A stretch of DNA of 64,000 bases. Source: Tricholomella constricta. Lineage: Eukaryota > Basidiomycota > Agaricomycetes > Agaricales > Lyophyllaceae. The DNA is taken from positions 1,240,001 to 1,304,000 of the forward strand of contig JAACJP010000006.1 of NCBI GenBank assembly GCA_013368375.1, given 5' to 3'. Within the stretch, counting starts at the first letter, position 1. The number at the start of each line of letters is the position of its first letter. This document shows positions 14,141-25,814 of this stretch, one piece after another. Made by a program: the position numbers and the translations under genes. The notes beneath the pieces were generated by a model. It made no database searches. It had not been told where the DNA came from and worked only from the letters and a program-made list of their open reading frames with translations.

Positions 14141-15159
14141 ATGGGTGCGGTATTAGGCAAATATCGTTTCATCATGTCTGAGCCCTCAAATCCCGTGGTT
14201 CTTCACTATTCCGAAAGAAAGGTGATATCAGAGGATACCATCGCTCGCTCTCAAGCTATCGTCCAAGCCCATGCAGCCGAGGGGGCGACTTTGGACTCGT
14301 CGTTTCTCACACTGGACAAGATGCCACGAATGGAGCGTTCCGCATGCCCTAACTTTCCTCCTTCGGAAATCAAGGTAGTCAACTTGGACTCCTTCACTGT
14401 GGCCCGCGACATCATGCGAGAAAGCCCAGATGCTCGCGGAAAGACCACAGTCCTGAACCTGGCCAGCGACGCCCGTCGGGCAGGGGGCTGGGTGCAGAGC
14501 CTCTCAAAAACCCAGGTGCGTTCACCTCTATCACTATCATAATCCTTTATCAACTTCCTAAGCAATTATTCAGGAGGAAGCGCTATGTTACTCTTCGACG
14601 CTGTACGCCACACTTGAACCAAAATATTACCCGTGGCCCAATGTCGGGCCAGGTTCCGCTGCCGGTATATATTCTCCGGGTGTCGTCATATTCAAGGATG
14701 ACCTCGACCACGGATGTGCAGAGTTGCAACCCAGCGATCGCCGTGTCGTGTCCGTCATCACAGTTGCAGCGCCTCGCCATCGTGCATTGACAGAGGATTC
14801 TTCCACGTTTAAGAATCCGTCGTTCTAGACGACCTTCGAGGGAAGATCCGACTGGTCTATCGTATGGCGGTTCATCATGGGCAACAGTATCTTGTTCTCG
14901 GTGAACCTTTCCGCCTTGTTCATTGCCAGAGTAAAATACTGAGATCGGATGCGTTACAGGTGCGATGGGCTGCGGCGCTTATGCCTGCCCACCTCAGCTT
15001 GTAGCCGACGAAATGAAGGCCATACTTTTGGACGACGAATTCCGGGGATGGTTCTGCCAGGTCGTCTTTGCTGTCTACAGTAAGGGTGAGAATTTGAATA
15101 GTAATTTCGATGTGTTCAGCAGAGCCTTCGCTGGAACATTCGTCAACGGATTGGCGTAA
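14141..15159 (+). pseudogene. TIGR02452 / microbial PARG-like protein, apparent frameshift
   Basis: Proteins of this family (DUF2263, macrodomain-related poly(ADP-ribose) glycohydrolase type) remove ADP-ribose. The N-terminal exon runs from ATG 14141 and ends in LNLASDARRAGGW and SLSKTQ. After a short intron the catalytic-loop equivalent continues as EEALCYSSTLYATL, then YYPWPNVGPG, GVVIFKDD and VVSVITVAAPRHRAL. At 14826-14828 the frame meets TAG, whereas the neighbouring frame reads straight on as VLDDLRGKIRLVYRMAVHHG. It continues across an intron into LVLGAMGCGAYACPPQLVADE and EFRGWFCQVVFAVYS, with a stop at 15157-15159. The shift is one base near 14808-14822. A 47-nt GT-AG intron (about 14780-14826) would also restore frame but would remove residues that look conserved. 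It is therefore a pseudogene, a sequence error or an unusually spliced gene. Confidence 0.7.
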
Positions 15160-15725
15160 TCATATTGTACGGGATCCCAGAAGGAGATGGCACGGTTGTA
15201 GTGATGTACACCCATGATAAGCGCAAATACACTCTCCAATGGTCATCCCACCGTGAGGGTTCATCCGAACTGTTGCCACCAACTTTTCAATTGCGCCGTA
15301 GGTAATCCCAACAAACTTCGCGATCCCTCAATCAATTGCGATCAGTATCGTACAACTTGTTACATACCAAGATCATATAACGTAGTCCCTCACCCTAATT
15401 ACCGTACTCACTGTGATGCACGCAACAGGTCTTCCCAACTTCTTCACCAAGGGCTCCAGTCTTAGCGCAATCAGGCGCCTATGGAAGAGGCAAATACGAG
15501 GACAGTATGGATGCCGTCCTGACGGGGACGAGGAATGATGTCGCCATGAGTGTGAACCGGAAGTTCAGTCCCATAGAGCCTGACGTTTGCCAGTACATCG
15601 CCCGCACATCCACTGCTCCGATCATAGTATGAAAATATGGAGAATAGGTTAGGATCGCTTTCGCGGGTCTTTGACCTCAATGAGCTGTGCAATGATATCA
15701 GCCTTGAAGGCAGCCTACTAGACGG
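15160..15725. other. Intergenic region, unidentified open frames
   Basis: There is a plus-strand stretch (about 15450-15630) reading GKYEDSMDAVLTGTRNDVAM and a 73-codon minus-strand frame (15471-15692). Neither has a recognisable domain or a clear start and splice pattern, so no gene is called. Confidence 0.3.
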
Positions 15726-16720
15726 TCAATAGAATTCCCAGCATGATCGAGAAAAGGTTACATTTTTGTTGAATATCTCCTGTAGGGGCTTGACCTGCCT
15801 CGATGCCCACCGGTATTCACTCAGCATCCTCTCCTGCCTCCCCGGATCGTTCGCTGTCAAGAACCGAGCAACACGCAGCTGGACATCTTTGGATTTTCCC
15901 TTGTAGTCCTCGATACTCATCGGGAAGTCAGCCTCGCGGCGCTGTCGCGCTTCTTCATCCGCCATCTCCTGCCTTTTGAGCTTAACATATAGCTCGTTGA
16001 GGAGGACCAGATGTGAGTGGCGCATTCGCTCGACGTCATTCTCCCATTGCATCTGCTGCGGTAAATTTCTTCTAGATTCTTCATATATCATCTACTCCAA
16101 AGTCTTCAGCATTGAGAATGCGGAACGAAAGGAGATAGCATCACCTCGAGTTGGCCATAACTTTGTTTGAGAACGAGATTGTTTTCCCCGTCTGCGAGAT
16201 ATTGTAGGTCGTCCTTCGCTAAATACAAGTCGAGTGCATCGTCAAGGAACTCTTCCGCATGGCAGGTGTACAGCCGCTGCAGATCAGACAGGTGCTGTTT
16301 CTGCAGGTCCGCGATACGTTGCTTGATTGTTGCCGAAGTATCCGATTTCAACTCCTCCTGCATTTGCTCAAGCCTGGACAGGTGGTCCTTCACGTCTGGA
16401 CACGCGGTCGGATGTGCGATAACTCACGTTGGCATGGGCCTGTCCTTTTGCGTTAGAATATATTGCGCGTTACGTTGCGCGTCCAACGCAACTCGTTTGG
16501 GTTCAGACAGATTCTCCTTTGGTTCATGCGTAATGGGTCCAGCATAGTTCGAATAAGCAAAACCATTCTGCTGTTCGTATTTCAAGGCAGGTATTCGATT
16601 GGACGCGATTGGAGAATCAGCATTAAGCATCCAGGCCATATGGATGGTCAGGAGAGACGGGAGAGAACGTTTTTGCGGAATTGTCCGCGCCGTCAGCTGG
16701 GCACTCTCATCCCGCGACAT
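15726..16720 (-). CDS. Hypothetical coiled-coil protein
   Basis: This is a predicted three-exon gene whose likely start is ATG 16720. Exon 1 (N-terminal, polar, with KYEQQNGFAYSNYAG) ends at a donor GTGAGT near 16428. Exon 2 begins VKDHLSRLEQMQEELK and is a continuous charged helix through IKQRIADLQKQHLSDLQRLY and LYLAKDDLQYLADGEN. The last exon continues with WENDVERMRHSHLVLLNELY and LKRQEMADEEARQRREADFP, ending at 15726. Heptad-like spacing of Leu/Ile with Glu/Lys/Gln suggests a long coiled coil. No catalytic or DNA-binding motif is seen and I do not recognise the family. An upstream exon is possible because the frame stays open to about 16765. The gene is divergent from the VPS9 gene by about 400 bp. 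Confidence 0.55.
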
Positions 16721-17117
16721 CACCCTGGTATCAACTTCCTGCCACAAACCGCAACTGTATAGCCTGGACGCTGCCTATCACACAATATAGTAAAGCTTCT
16801 ATCCTTGGCAATTAAATATCACGCCAGTTGGGACTTGCGGGGTTTGATATAACAGGTACCCCATCGTCGCGTACACGTTTTTCTGCTCAGATCGACGTCA
16901 AAATTACCACAAGTTCATTCTCTAAAGGAGTTTTCTGGTCAAATTGCTTATTGAGGATTGAGGACGAGTTGACACCATACTTTGATCCTGTTCATTGCCA
17001 ACGGGGTGAGCTCTACTGCCGGTGAGTACACGCTGTACTCGTATTGATTCAGCATTTCAAGCCTATTCTTACCAGGCATTACCTGAGAGCCAGAAAACGT
17101 AGATAGACTCAGGCCTC

Positions 17118-20100
17118 ATGACGTCCAAGGGCGACCGCGATCATCTGTTCCCCGTAACTTCCATCGGACGCACACAAGGATCTGGCCTCCAACGCACACT
17201 ATCCAACGACTCGTTAGCCGCACATCCTCTGCTCTCTCCGAACCATTCTTCATCGCCTACAACCGAACGCGGTGCCAGTCCTGCACCGAGCCCTCGGTAT
17301 GTTCCATACACGCCGCGGCAACGCGTCTCCCCGACAGCTGCAACAACAGGAACAACTGTCCACCCCCCTTCACCGCACCACCAGCAAGGGGATGCTACGA
17401 GTAAACTGCAGCTTGTGAACCTTAAAGCAGCGGCCCAAAATATCGGATTGGACGCTGGGAGCGTCGGTTGGGCCATCTTGGAGAAGTTAGTGCATGAGAG
17501 TGATCATCATGATATTGAGTGGACGGAAGTATGGGCAGCAGTAACGTCTGGAAAGGTGTGTTTTACAGTTGTTACCCGACATGAACAGCCGAAGTTAAAG
17601 CCTTGCGAGATGTAGTCTACTTTGCTTCTGCCCCGCGAACAATTGTCCAGCCACGACAAGTTGACTCCGGAATTTGTGAAAGACCATATTGCCCTTTGCG
17701 ATGGGCCTTCACGGAAAAACGCACCTATCGTCACGTTATCGGGCCTGCGAGGGACACTCAACAAGTACGTATCTTCATGCTGGACGCCGAAACTGCCAAA
17801 CTTATCCCCTGGACAGCAATACGTTGACTTTCAGATCAACTATCCACCCATCCTCAAAAATCTTCCAGGATCTCCTCAATCCATCTAGCCGACCCTTAGC
17901 ACTGGCAATACTTCCCGACCTTCCACTCACGCAACCTTCATCATCGTCATCGGTATCATACCCAAGCTTTGCCGTACCTTCCCACAGCTCCGCGCTGCCT
18001 CTTCCTCCACGAATCCCATCACCCCTTTCAAATAAACCACCTCTCCCTCCCCGACCAGGTAACCGCACCGCCTCGACCTCCAGCACCACCTCCTCAACTT
18101 CGCGTATCACTAATCCCTTCGCATCGCTCTTCGGCAGTGGAGGCAGCAGCAGTAGCAGCTTGCACCACACAAAGCCCGCTGCAGCGGTACCCCCCTCTCC
18201 AACCGCCTCCCTGCGCTCGCTAGATTCTACAATCATCCAGTCCGAGCCCATCATCGACATCTCCGCATTCACCATCGAGCGCAAGATCGTGCGCAAGGAT
18301 GTCGGGAAGGAGATGAATAAGGCGCTGCGGCGCGAGGTCAAGGATGCGCTGAGCGATGCGGGCCTGCCGGGGTGGATGATCGACCGCGTGAATGAGTTTA
18401 CCGCGGAGTGGTACCCATTTGTCAGGGATAAGGGAGTGTCCTCTTCAGTGCTCGGACTCCGGGAGAAGGCTGCCAAGGAGGGCGGCGCAGGCGTGTACGT
18501 GGTGACCTGGGCAGAGGAGGCTCCGGAGAGCGCAGCGGCGCGAATGCAGGATTTCTACCTGGGACTAGAGCAGGAGATGAGACTTTCAGAAGGGTCTTTT
18601 CTGAGCCGGCTGAGGAAAGACCATGAGAATGTTGAGGAGGGCGAGCGACATAATGGCGTGGAGGACGAGAAGAGGGTTAAGGAAAAGATTGACAGTGAGG
18701 CGAAGATCAAGGAGGTCATGGATGTAGTGGAGCGGGAGGTTTGCTCCCTGTTCTATGACCGGTACGCATTATCTATTCTGTCCACCTTAGGCAAGTGTGT
18801 GGCTGAGAAGTGTCCCTAGGTTGTACATGCAACCAACTTCTGATGATTCGTCGCACGATGAGGCGCTGTCGAGTCGTGTCGCTGCGCTGAATATGCTGGA
18901 TCTAGGGTTGGAACATCTGGATATCCATGTTGATCAAGCAGGCCCAGAGTTGGATGCCGTTGTCAAAGCCTGTGGCGACAGTAAGTGAGCTTGCGCACCA
19001 AACTCGGGCAACGTCGATTTACAGTTGTCATCAGTACTGTCACAGTTACAAGTGTGTCGAGCTCCGGGAGACAAAGCTGCTGTGCTAGTTGCAGCGCATA
19101 AAATTATCGTTGGTAAACATTCCTACTTTCTTCGACGTAACCACTTTGTGCTAATCAGATTGTGTTACATGTCCTAACCAGATGGGCTCTCCCGGCTTCC
19201 ACCTATCCGCCTCATGTCAGAGGAAGAGTCCAAAGCACAAAAGGCCAAAGGATCCGCGATAGCACGAGCCAAGGCTGAAGCTCCGCCTCGTGAGCCTGAC
19301 GGAACACTTCGTATCCTGATGCCGATGGGGTCGTCAGCTTCACCTACGACAGATACAATGAAATCCCTCGAAGACTCAACGTCCACAGTTACCGAGTCGC
19401 CACTGCAGACCGAGGACGATGTCGACCTCGCAACGCCCCATGCTCCCACTTCCCAACGTTCACCAATCCCCATCATCGTCGAGCCCAAGCTCGACACATC
19501 GTCCCCGGAGCCCGCCTCGGAATCACACCCCGTTGAGCCCGCCTCTCCTGTGTTAAAGGTGTCGACGCCCCAGGCGGAAGCAACGCCCGTGTCCGGCGAC
19601 GTGCTGCTTCCCATGGTCATCTTTGCCGTCGTCAGAGCGAACCCTCCGCGTCTGGTCTCCAACCTGCTGTACACGCAGCGATATAGGAACCAGTCCGTGG
19701 GCGGCGAGGAGAGCTACTGTCTTATCAACCTCATGGCCGTCGCCGAGTTCCTCGAGAACGTGGATCTCGCAGCGCTCGGACTCGGCGACAGTGATAAAGT
19801 CCTTAGGTTAGTTCCTTCTCTGACTTCTTTATCTTCTTCTTCTTCATGTTAACTCGCTTATCTACGTCAACGTAGTGCGGCCGACCTGACGCCTATCCCG
19901 CTCAATCGGAGCCCCATCACAGCCGCCACACCCTTAGCCACCATCGACGGCGTCCCCGGCAGCCTGCGCGACCGCGTCGAGCAAGCCAACAAAGTGATCA
20001 CAGGCGTCGTGGACTCTTCCTTCGGGATGCTGCGCTCCCTTTTACCGACGAATTCCGCACCCGTAGCGCCTCTGACGCCGCCGGTGGACGGCGTGCAGAG

Positions 20101-20850
20101 CTCTGCGCCGTGGAACGCGGTGAAGCCTGGGATTGGGCTGCTCCGAAGGGAGAGCGGGTTCTCGATACGGAGTATTACGGCGGCCCTGCCGATGAACCGT
20201 GGAGCGGCGAGGGCGGGTGGCGAGGAGGAGACGGGGCAGCAGCTTGTGACGGTGTCGCGGCCGTCGTCGGTTAGGTCGGCGCTGCGCGGTAAGGGCGACG
20301 TGGAGGAGCAGGAGAGCGGCACTGAGGACGAAAGTGCTGCGGAAACCGGGACGGAGGATGAGGAGGCCGAGGATGAGGAGGGGGGAGAGGGTGGAAATGA
20401 CGATGCGAGTGCTATTGGGGATGCAAGGAGTATTCGGAGCTTTGAAAGCATGATGAATGGGAAGGGGAAGAAGGATAGATTGGGCTTGCGGACGCGTAAG
20501 AGTTTGACGGATCGGCTGGCGCACATGTCAAGCCTTGCGGGATTGAAGGTGATTCAGTTAAAAGTTCCTACGTGGTTTATTTGCGGTGTGCTGATCATCT
20601 GTCTATCTCATAGGCTAATGCTTCGCAGTCCCAGGCTGGTGCCCTCGTCCCGCCTGGAGCACGGCCACACTCTCCCGCCTCCTCGAGGCCACACACACCA
20701 GATGGACATGCGCTCCATCTGGCGCCTCCAGTTCAGCGATTCATGGAGTGTTCAGTCGGCGATCTCAGGCTTTCGGAGGTGGGAGAGCTATTAAGAGACT
20801 ATCGTCGCTTGGTGGAAGGCATCAGAGCTGTCAGGGGGTTTGATGAGTAG
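17118..20850 (+). CDS. VPS9-domain protein (Rab5-type guanine nucleotide exchange factor)
   Basis: This eight-exon gene encodes about 1,100 residues. VPS9 domains catalyse GDP/GTP exchange on Rab5/Vps21-class GTPases in endosomal traffic. The N-terminus from ATG 17118 is Ser/Pro-rich, then helical (LQLVNLKAAAQNIGLDAGSV). A disordered Ser/Thr/Pro linker follows, then the helical bundle with IVRKDVGKEMNKALRREVKD. The VPS9 core (about 18740-19806) includes a YDRLYMQPT-like segment, LSQLQVCRAPGDKAAVLVAAHKIIV in part, DVLLPMVIFAVVRANPPRLVS and SYCLINLMAVAEFLENVDL. This is the conserved D...P/Y...T/S-type catalytic helix region. A C-terminal exon spliced from 20549 to about 20614 reads RFMECSVGDLRLSEVGELLR and ends VRGFDE at TAG 20848-20850. 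The last exon is in a different frame from the genomic read-through, so the stop at 20794 is not the real one. Confidence 0.88.
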
Positions 20851-21866
20851 GGCATATGCCTGGTTTCGTTCGACTTGTTCTTTGCAAAGCCACAAAGGTC
20901 TAACGATATTTATAGCGCGATGACTTGAATAGATTAACTGTCATGGAGCGTATACACGGTACAAATATGTCGTTCAACGTCCGTCGGGATCTATTTTGAG
21001 GAGTGATCTGCTCTGTCCGGCATCTGTGATCCTTCTATCTGCTGAGACGACAAGCGTTGAACGTTGAACGTTGAGTCCTTTGAGCGAGCCCAATCTACGT
21101 CATGTCCACCCTTGTGGTCAACTTCATTCAGCAACGGCAAATTTTGCCATCTCACCTCAAGTGAGGCTCAGAGGTCGCAGAGCAAAGGTTCAAACGTAGA
21201 AAAGGAACAACTCGTGTCGTTGTTCATCCCTTGGCCATCTTATTTTCGACTTTTCCCCCTCTGTTACCGTGGTGCCAGACACGTTGCGGTCATCAATCGG
21301 CCTGGCCAAGTCTAATACTAATAGAACTCGGCGTCTCTATGTCATATCGTACTGACTATCATGCTTTGCTCCTTTGGCAGCCTGGGGTTAATGAAGAGAA
21401 CGAGTTTCATGTTGTCTGGTCGCAACGCGTCGCCTGACGATCACCTCAGGGATGCTGATCCTAACAAGGAACCCCTGGACGTTGAGGACGTCGCGTTGAT
21501 GGGCTGCTTACGTTATGGGTGTGTCTGCTACAGCTGCGTCGTCTGTGGCCGTATTGAGCGATGCTATCACTCGCGTCTGCACCGTAAGGCGATGAGCGAG
21601 GTTTCCAGCGTGTTCCTCCATCATCAAAACCTGTAAGCTATCCAAATATCCCATATAAAGAGCCTTCTCTTCATTCCAGATGTCTCATTCCAAATTTCGC
21701 CACTTGACTTGCGAACTCATATAATCCCTCGAGCTTCCATTCTTCCCCTCTAGTGCTCGGCCAGTTCCTTGTTCTGCATCTCCTCCGGCGGTTTCTCCGC
21801 GATTTACTGTTATATTGACGCCAAAACACGTCCGGTCGCCATCTACACAGCATTCGATCCTAAGAC
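20851..21866. other. Intergenic region with TATA-like element
   Basis: About 1 kb separates the VPS9 gene and the Bud6-domain gene. A 91-codon Cys-rich open frame (21361-21636) has no recognisable family and is not called. A CCATATAAAG element at 21651-21660 lies about 210 bp upstream of ATG 21867 and may be that gene's TATA box. Confidence 0.35.
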
Positions 21867-22539
21867 ATGACTTCCTATTCCCATTCATCTAGTTCAAGCA
21901 GCTACAGCAACATCACAGCGTCATCCCCTACATCAGTGAGTTATTCGGCTGCTGTTTTTACTATATCTCCCCCCCCTGTATCACCGCGAAAAGCACGTCC
22001 TCCCTCTACCCTTCCCCAAGTGTCTCCAGTCCCATGCAGGCCGTGTCTTCGCATACTCAACGTCCCATAATTTCCATCTGCACACAGCGAGACCAAGCCG
22101 ATGTCCCGGGCTCTGTTCGTAACCTCCTCCTCTCGACCAAGCGCCTCCAGGAACTGCTGAAGCAGTGGAGCGTGGGCCAGGCGACGGAGGGACAGGTCAG
22201 CGATGCGTACGTGCAGATCGGCACGGATTTCAACACGACTATCCGTGCATTCGCGTACCACCAGATAGACTTGAGGTATGCTTGCAGTCCTACAGGTCTT
22301 TCCGCGAGATAAATAAGGACTGACATGTGTGTATCCTGATCCCCAGCGACATCCACTCTATCCCGAGTGAATTGCGTGGTCCGTTGGAGCAATGCCTCGG
22401 CGAGGACCCCTCGCCGCAGATCTTGGAGATGTATATGCCCCGGGTCCGACAGATCTTTTACAAGCTCCTCAAAGGGCTCCAGGCGCGTCAGGATGCATGG
22501 CGTGCGGCAGGGGGTCGAGTACCGTTTGAGATGCGGTGA
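21867..22539 (+). CDS. Bud6/Aip3 N-terminal-domain protein (short form)
   Basis: Bud6/Aip3 is an actin- and formin-associated polarity factor; its N-terminal region mediates localisation. ATG 21867 begins a Ser-rich tail (MTSYSHSSSSSSYSN). A donor GTGAGT at about 21936 pairs with acceptor ATGCAG at about 22038, giving SAVSSHTQRPIISICTQRD in frame. The conserved block follows: GSVRNLLLSTKRLQELLKQW, GQATEGQVSDAYVQIGTDFN and AFAYHQIDL. After an intron comes SDIHSIPSELRGPLEQCLG, then MPRVRQIFYKLLKGLQARQD. The frame stops at 22537-22539 after about 180 residues, with no room for the large C-terminal actin-interaction region before the next gene. It is therefore either a genuinely short family member or an N-terminal remnant. 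The family call rests on the pattern of the helical block. Confidence 0.65.
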
Positions 22540-23056
22540 CTCTGCACGGGGTTTCTGATGGGTTGTGCGGCCTTGTGTCAGCGCTCAAATTTGATTTGAG
22601 CGCTCGCCTGTCTGGACGAAGAAAACCTCGGAACTCTTCGGATCGTATCGATGGGTAGTTGTTCGTGAACTGGACTTCTTTTTATTTTCTTGCTAGAAAC
22701 TCCTAATTAGTGTTCACTGGTCCTCGTTGTTGTAGTGAATGATCTCCCTCCCCATACTGTACCCCATGCTTCTGTACTCCTGTATTCCCATAGACAATAG
22801 GTTGCGATGGACTTGTGCGTCATGTACATCAGATACGGGCTCCAGGCAACCATCCAGACTATATAGCCTCTTCCGTCGTATTGTGATAGGAAACCCGGAT
22901 ATAAGATGCCAGGTCATCGTGGACCATCTAATCTTTGGACGCATTGGTCAAAAGCAGATTAGATCAAATCTGTCAAAAATCTTTCAGCATCGATTTCACA
23001 TTTCTCTCTGAGCAGTCGTACTACCGGTTTGCCTTTGCACCTTGCAACTGCAGCTC
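22540..23056. other. Intergenic region, probable SAICAR synthetase promoter
   Basis: No gene is visible. ACTATATAGCC at about 22857-22867 is a TATA-like element some 195 bp before ATG 23057. Confidence 0.35.
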
Positions 23057-24209
23057 ATGTCTGCATTGACAACCACAAATCTACCTGCCTTGACTCTGCT
23101 TTCCCGGGGCAAAGTTCGAGATATCTACGCGACATCCTCGCCTGAACACCTCTTATTCGTCGCGACAGACAGGATATCGGCATACGATGTCATACTGAAG
23201 AATGTGCGCACCCGCCTCTTTTCCCGGATTTCCGATCGCTCTTGACGCCCACCGGGCACATGCTCTCTGGACGAAAATAGGGTATCCCAGATAAGGGCAA
23301 GCTCCTCACCCAGCTCTCGCTCTTCTGGTTCGAGAAGCTCGGGCGCATCATTCCGAACCATTTCGTCACGGCGGATATCGACGCGATGCCCGAGGAGGTG
23401 CGTCAATATAAAGACCAGCTGGCTGGCCGTGCTATGCTCGTGCGCAAGGCGGAGGTGGTCCCGCTCGAGGCGATCGTACGAGGATATCTCTCTGGTGCGC
23501 CACTTGCGATTCAGGGGCGATTGGAAGTCTTATATTCCGTGAACTTGGAATGAATGTTTAGGCTCGGCGTGGTCGGAATATAAGGAATCGGGGACGGTGC
23601 ACGGCATAGCCCTACCTGCAGGCCTGATCGAGTCCCAGCAGTTTCCCGAACCGATCTTCACCCCGTCAACAAAGGCCGAACAAGGCGCGCACGACGAGAA
23701 CATCTCCCCAGAACAAGGTACATACAATACGCCCTTCCCAGTCAATAATCACTACTAACGACGACTGGTCGTCACTTCTCTCTCTCCTCCTCCCTTCAGC
23801 CGCCAAACTCGTCGGCGAAGAGCTCTACGTCGAGATTTCCAGCGCCGCGCTCCAGCTGTACAAGACCGCCGCAGACTACGCGCGTACCCGCGGCGTCATC
23901 CTCGCCGACACCAAGTTCGAGTTCGGGCTTGTCACGTCCCCGACGGGCGAAAAGAGTTTGATCTTGATCGATGAGCTCCTGACCCCCGACTCGTCGCGGT
24001 ACTGGCCGCTCGCGTTGTATGCGCCTGGCGGGCCGCAGCCGAGCTTCGATAAACAGTATGTTAGGGACTGGTTGGTGCAACAGGGCTTTAGGAAGGGGTT
24101 GGAGAGCGGGCCGGAGGGACGGGAGGGGGAAGGGTGGGTTATTGAGGAGAATGTGGTGAAGGGGACGAGGGAGAGGTATGTCGAGGTCGTGGAGATCTTG
24201 ATGAAGTAA
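23057..24209 (+). CDS. ADE1: Phosphoribosylaminoimidazole-succinocarboxamide synthase (SAICAR synthetase)
   Basis: This cytosolic ligase of de novo purine synthesis joins CAIR and aspartate with ATP to make SAICAR. The start ATG 23057 is chosen because the upstream in-frame codon is only TTG. Exon 1 reads [13 protein letters not shown] and [16 protein letters not shown]. After an intron it continues [20 protein letters not shown], then [14 protein letters not shown]. Another intron leads to [40 protein letters not shown] and the ATP/Mg-site block [18 protein letters not shown] with [17 protein letters not shown]. The C-terminal [18 protein letters not shown] is also typical. The total of about 305 residues matches the yeast enzyme. 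Three introns are needed and all keep frame. Confidence 0.95.
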
Positions 24210-24556
24210 AGTCGAGCACCGTCCGTTGGTCATTTATTTGGTATAGAAGTTTTTGTTTTGTTTTGGCGTTTCAATTTAGTGGTACTAGAGGTGACTAGAT
24301 CCAAGAGCTTGGATAGGATATACATACTACATAGTTGAATGAAATTCGAGTGGTTCTCGTGTCTAGATGTTAAAAGTATCTCCACTGTTTCGAGGCAGAA
24401 TGGTATATACTGATAAAATACATCGAGGGCACGACTTACAGATTACAAGCACACAAGGGATATCTACAATTACTTAGATAGTAATACAAGGATGTTCAAT
24501 AAAGCAGATGAGCACTCAGCGCCTCTAAAGATTACCACAAAACACTGATCAAACCA
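24210..24556. other. Intergenic region, nothing seen
   Basis: AT-rich 3' flank shared by two convergent transcription units. No open frame or motif of note. Confidence 0.4.
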
Positions 24557-25135
24557 CTATACCGTCAGCTCATACGCAAACGCCACCGCAAATTTCTTGA
24601 ATTCCAGGGTATGGTTCCACGACCATCCAGGTGCGTTTATTGTGTTATTGGCCATGTGAATGTCCGGATTATCATCGCCGAGGCGTGTTTGGAAAGGGAA
24701 AGTCGAAGCATAGCCCTCTTTGTGCCAGGTAGCGTGGTCTGAGCACGCGTATCCGCACTGTCCGCGGCATTTGGAATCAGCCTGAGTCCCCGGCGTGGGG
24801 AGTAATGGAATAATAATAAAGAACTGACCGCGGCGCTCATGACCCATGGCAGCGTCGAATAGGTTTCAATCGAGGACTTGAGAAAGTCATTCAATAGCTC
24901 GTCGATGAAGGCGGCCACTCCTCCGAAAGAAAAGGAAATAATTGGCACAAAATCCTCGTTTGGCGAAGAACGTGGCTTACAGGCATAAGGGCGATGACCT
25001 CCTCGGTGCCAGGCTTGACACTATAACACAACGAAGAGAAATGAGAGTGCATTCGTTTGGTCGAAGGTTCATGAACACTTACTAGGCAGTCATATCGAGC
25101 TGCAACATTCCCTTGACTTGGGTTCCTTTTGCCCT
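24557..25135 (-). pseudogene. M28 aminopeptidase relic, C-terminal exons only
   Basis: Reading the minus strand, spliceable blocks match the C-terminal third of the two M28E aminopeptidases near 58-62 kb. They are [45 protein letters not shown], then [16 protein letters not shown] and [18 protein letters not shown], ending at 24557-24559. Splice signals between them are present. The Asp of LQLDMTA and the His of CSDH, both zinc-site positions, remain. The upstream part with the first His, the Asp of the ADDDGSG block and the Glu pair is absent, and the DNA beyond about 25135 is unrelated. The relic is clearly more diverged than the 58-62 kb copies are from each other, so it is an older truncated copy on the opposite strand. 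Confidence 0.75.
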
Positions 25136-25814
25136 ATGGGTCAGATAAGCTTATATAGACATCGTGACGCAGACCGACGGAAGGAATAGCAACATCGAAC
25201 CGGTGTGGCGATACAGAAGCGCTTGATCCTCCATTTGTGAAAGGTGATGGAAACCAGGACCATTCTGCAGGAGCCTTGAGTAGATTCTTTTCATTTTAAA
25301 GCCACGGCTCGCTCGAAGGTTCCGCGCCGAATAAGTTATCAGGGCTACAATATCCACTCAATGATCGTGGCAAGGACCACCGGCGCGACGGTGGAGAAGA
25401 CTTAGAAGACAAAAGGCATGCATGTAAGTAGAGATGCTCTAGTAATTGCGATTATTGTGTGTATTCAAAAAATAAGACAGAATGACCCACAGATATCCAA
25501 TCCATGGTAAATGGCTCGACTTGAAGGCTTAGCGCTTACAGGTGATGGACGGGGATGATACTTACCGTGTGAAAATGAGAGGCTACGCAAATTGATCCAA
25601 AGCTGGGTTTGCGAAATTGTCGGTGGTTTAAATCCCTCTTATTCAAAGGCATATATCAGCACGAACTTATACTTGGAGGACTAAAGCATAATGACGACAC
25701 GATGAGCGATGAAGTGGTAATGATCCGAGTAGCGTCGCGGTTCAACATGAATGTGCGCCACATTGAGATCGACGGAAATTGATAGAGACGCAGAAGAATG
25801 ATAGTAAAGACTCA
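25136..25814. other. Intergenic region, nothing seen
   Basis: No open frame of interest and no resemblance to the missing N-terminal part of the adjacent M28 relic. Confidence 0.4.

Noticed and set aside
17802..18476. Minus-strand open frame of 224 codons
   Set aside because: Antisense shadow of the Ser/Pro-rich part of the VPS9 gene.
19867..20526. Minus-strand open frames of 219 and 160 codons
   Set aside because: Antisense shadows of the GC-rich VPS9 exon.
20614..20794. C-terminus of the VPS9 protein ending at 20794
   Set aside because: This is genomic read-through of an intron; the spliced frame gives the conserved VGDLRLSEVGELLR end and stops at 20850.
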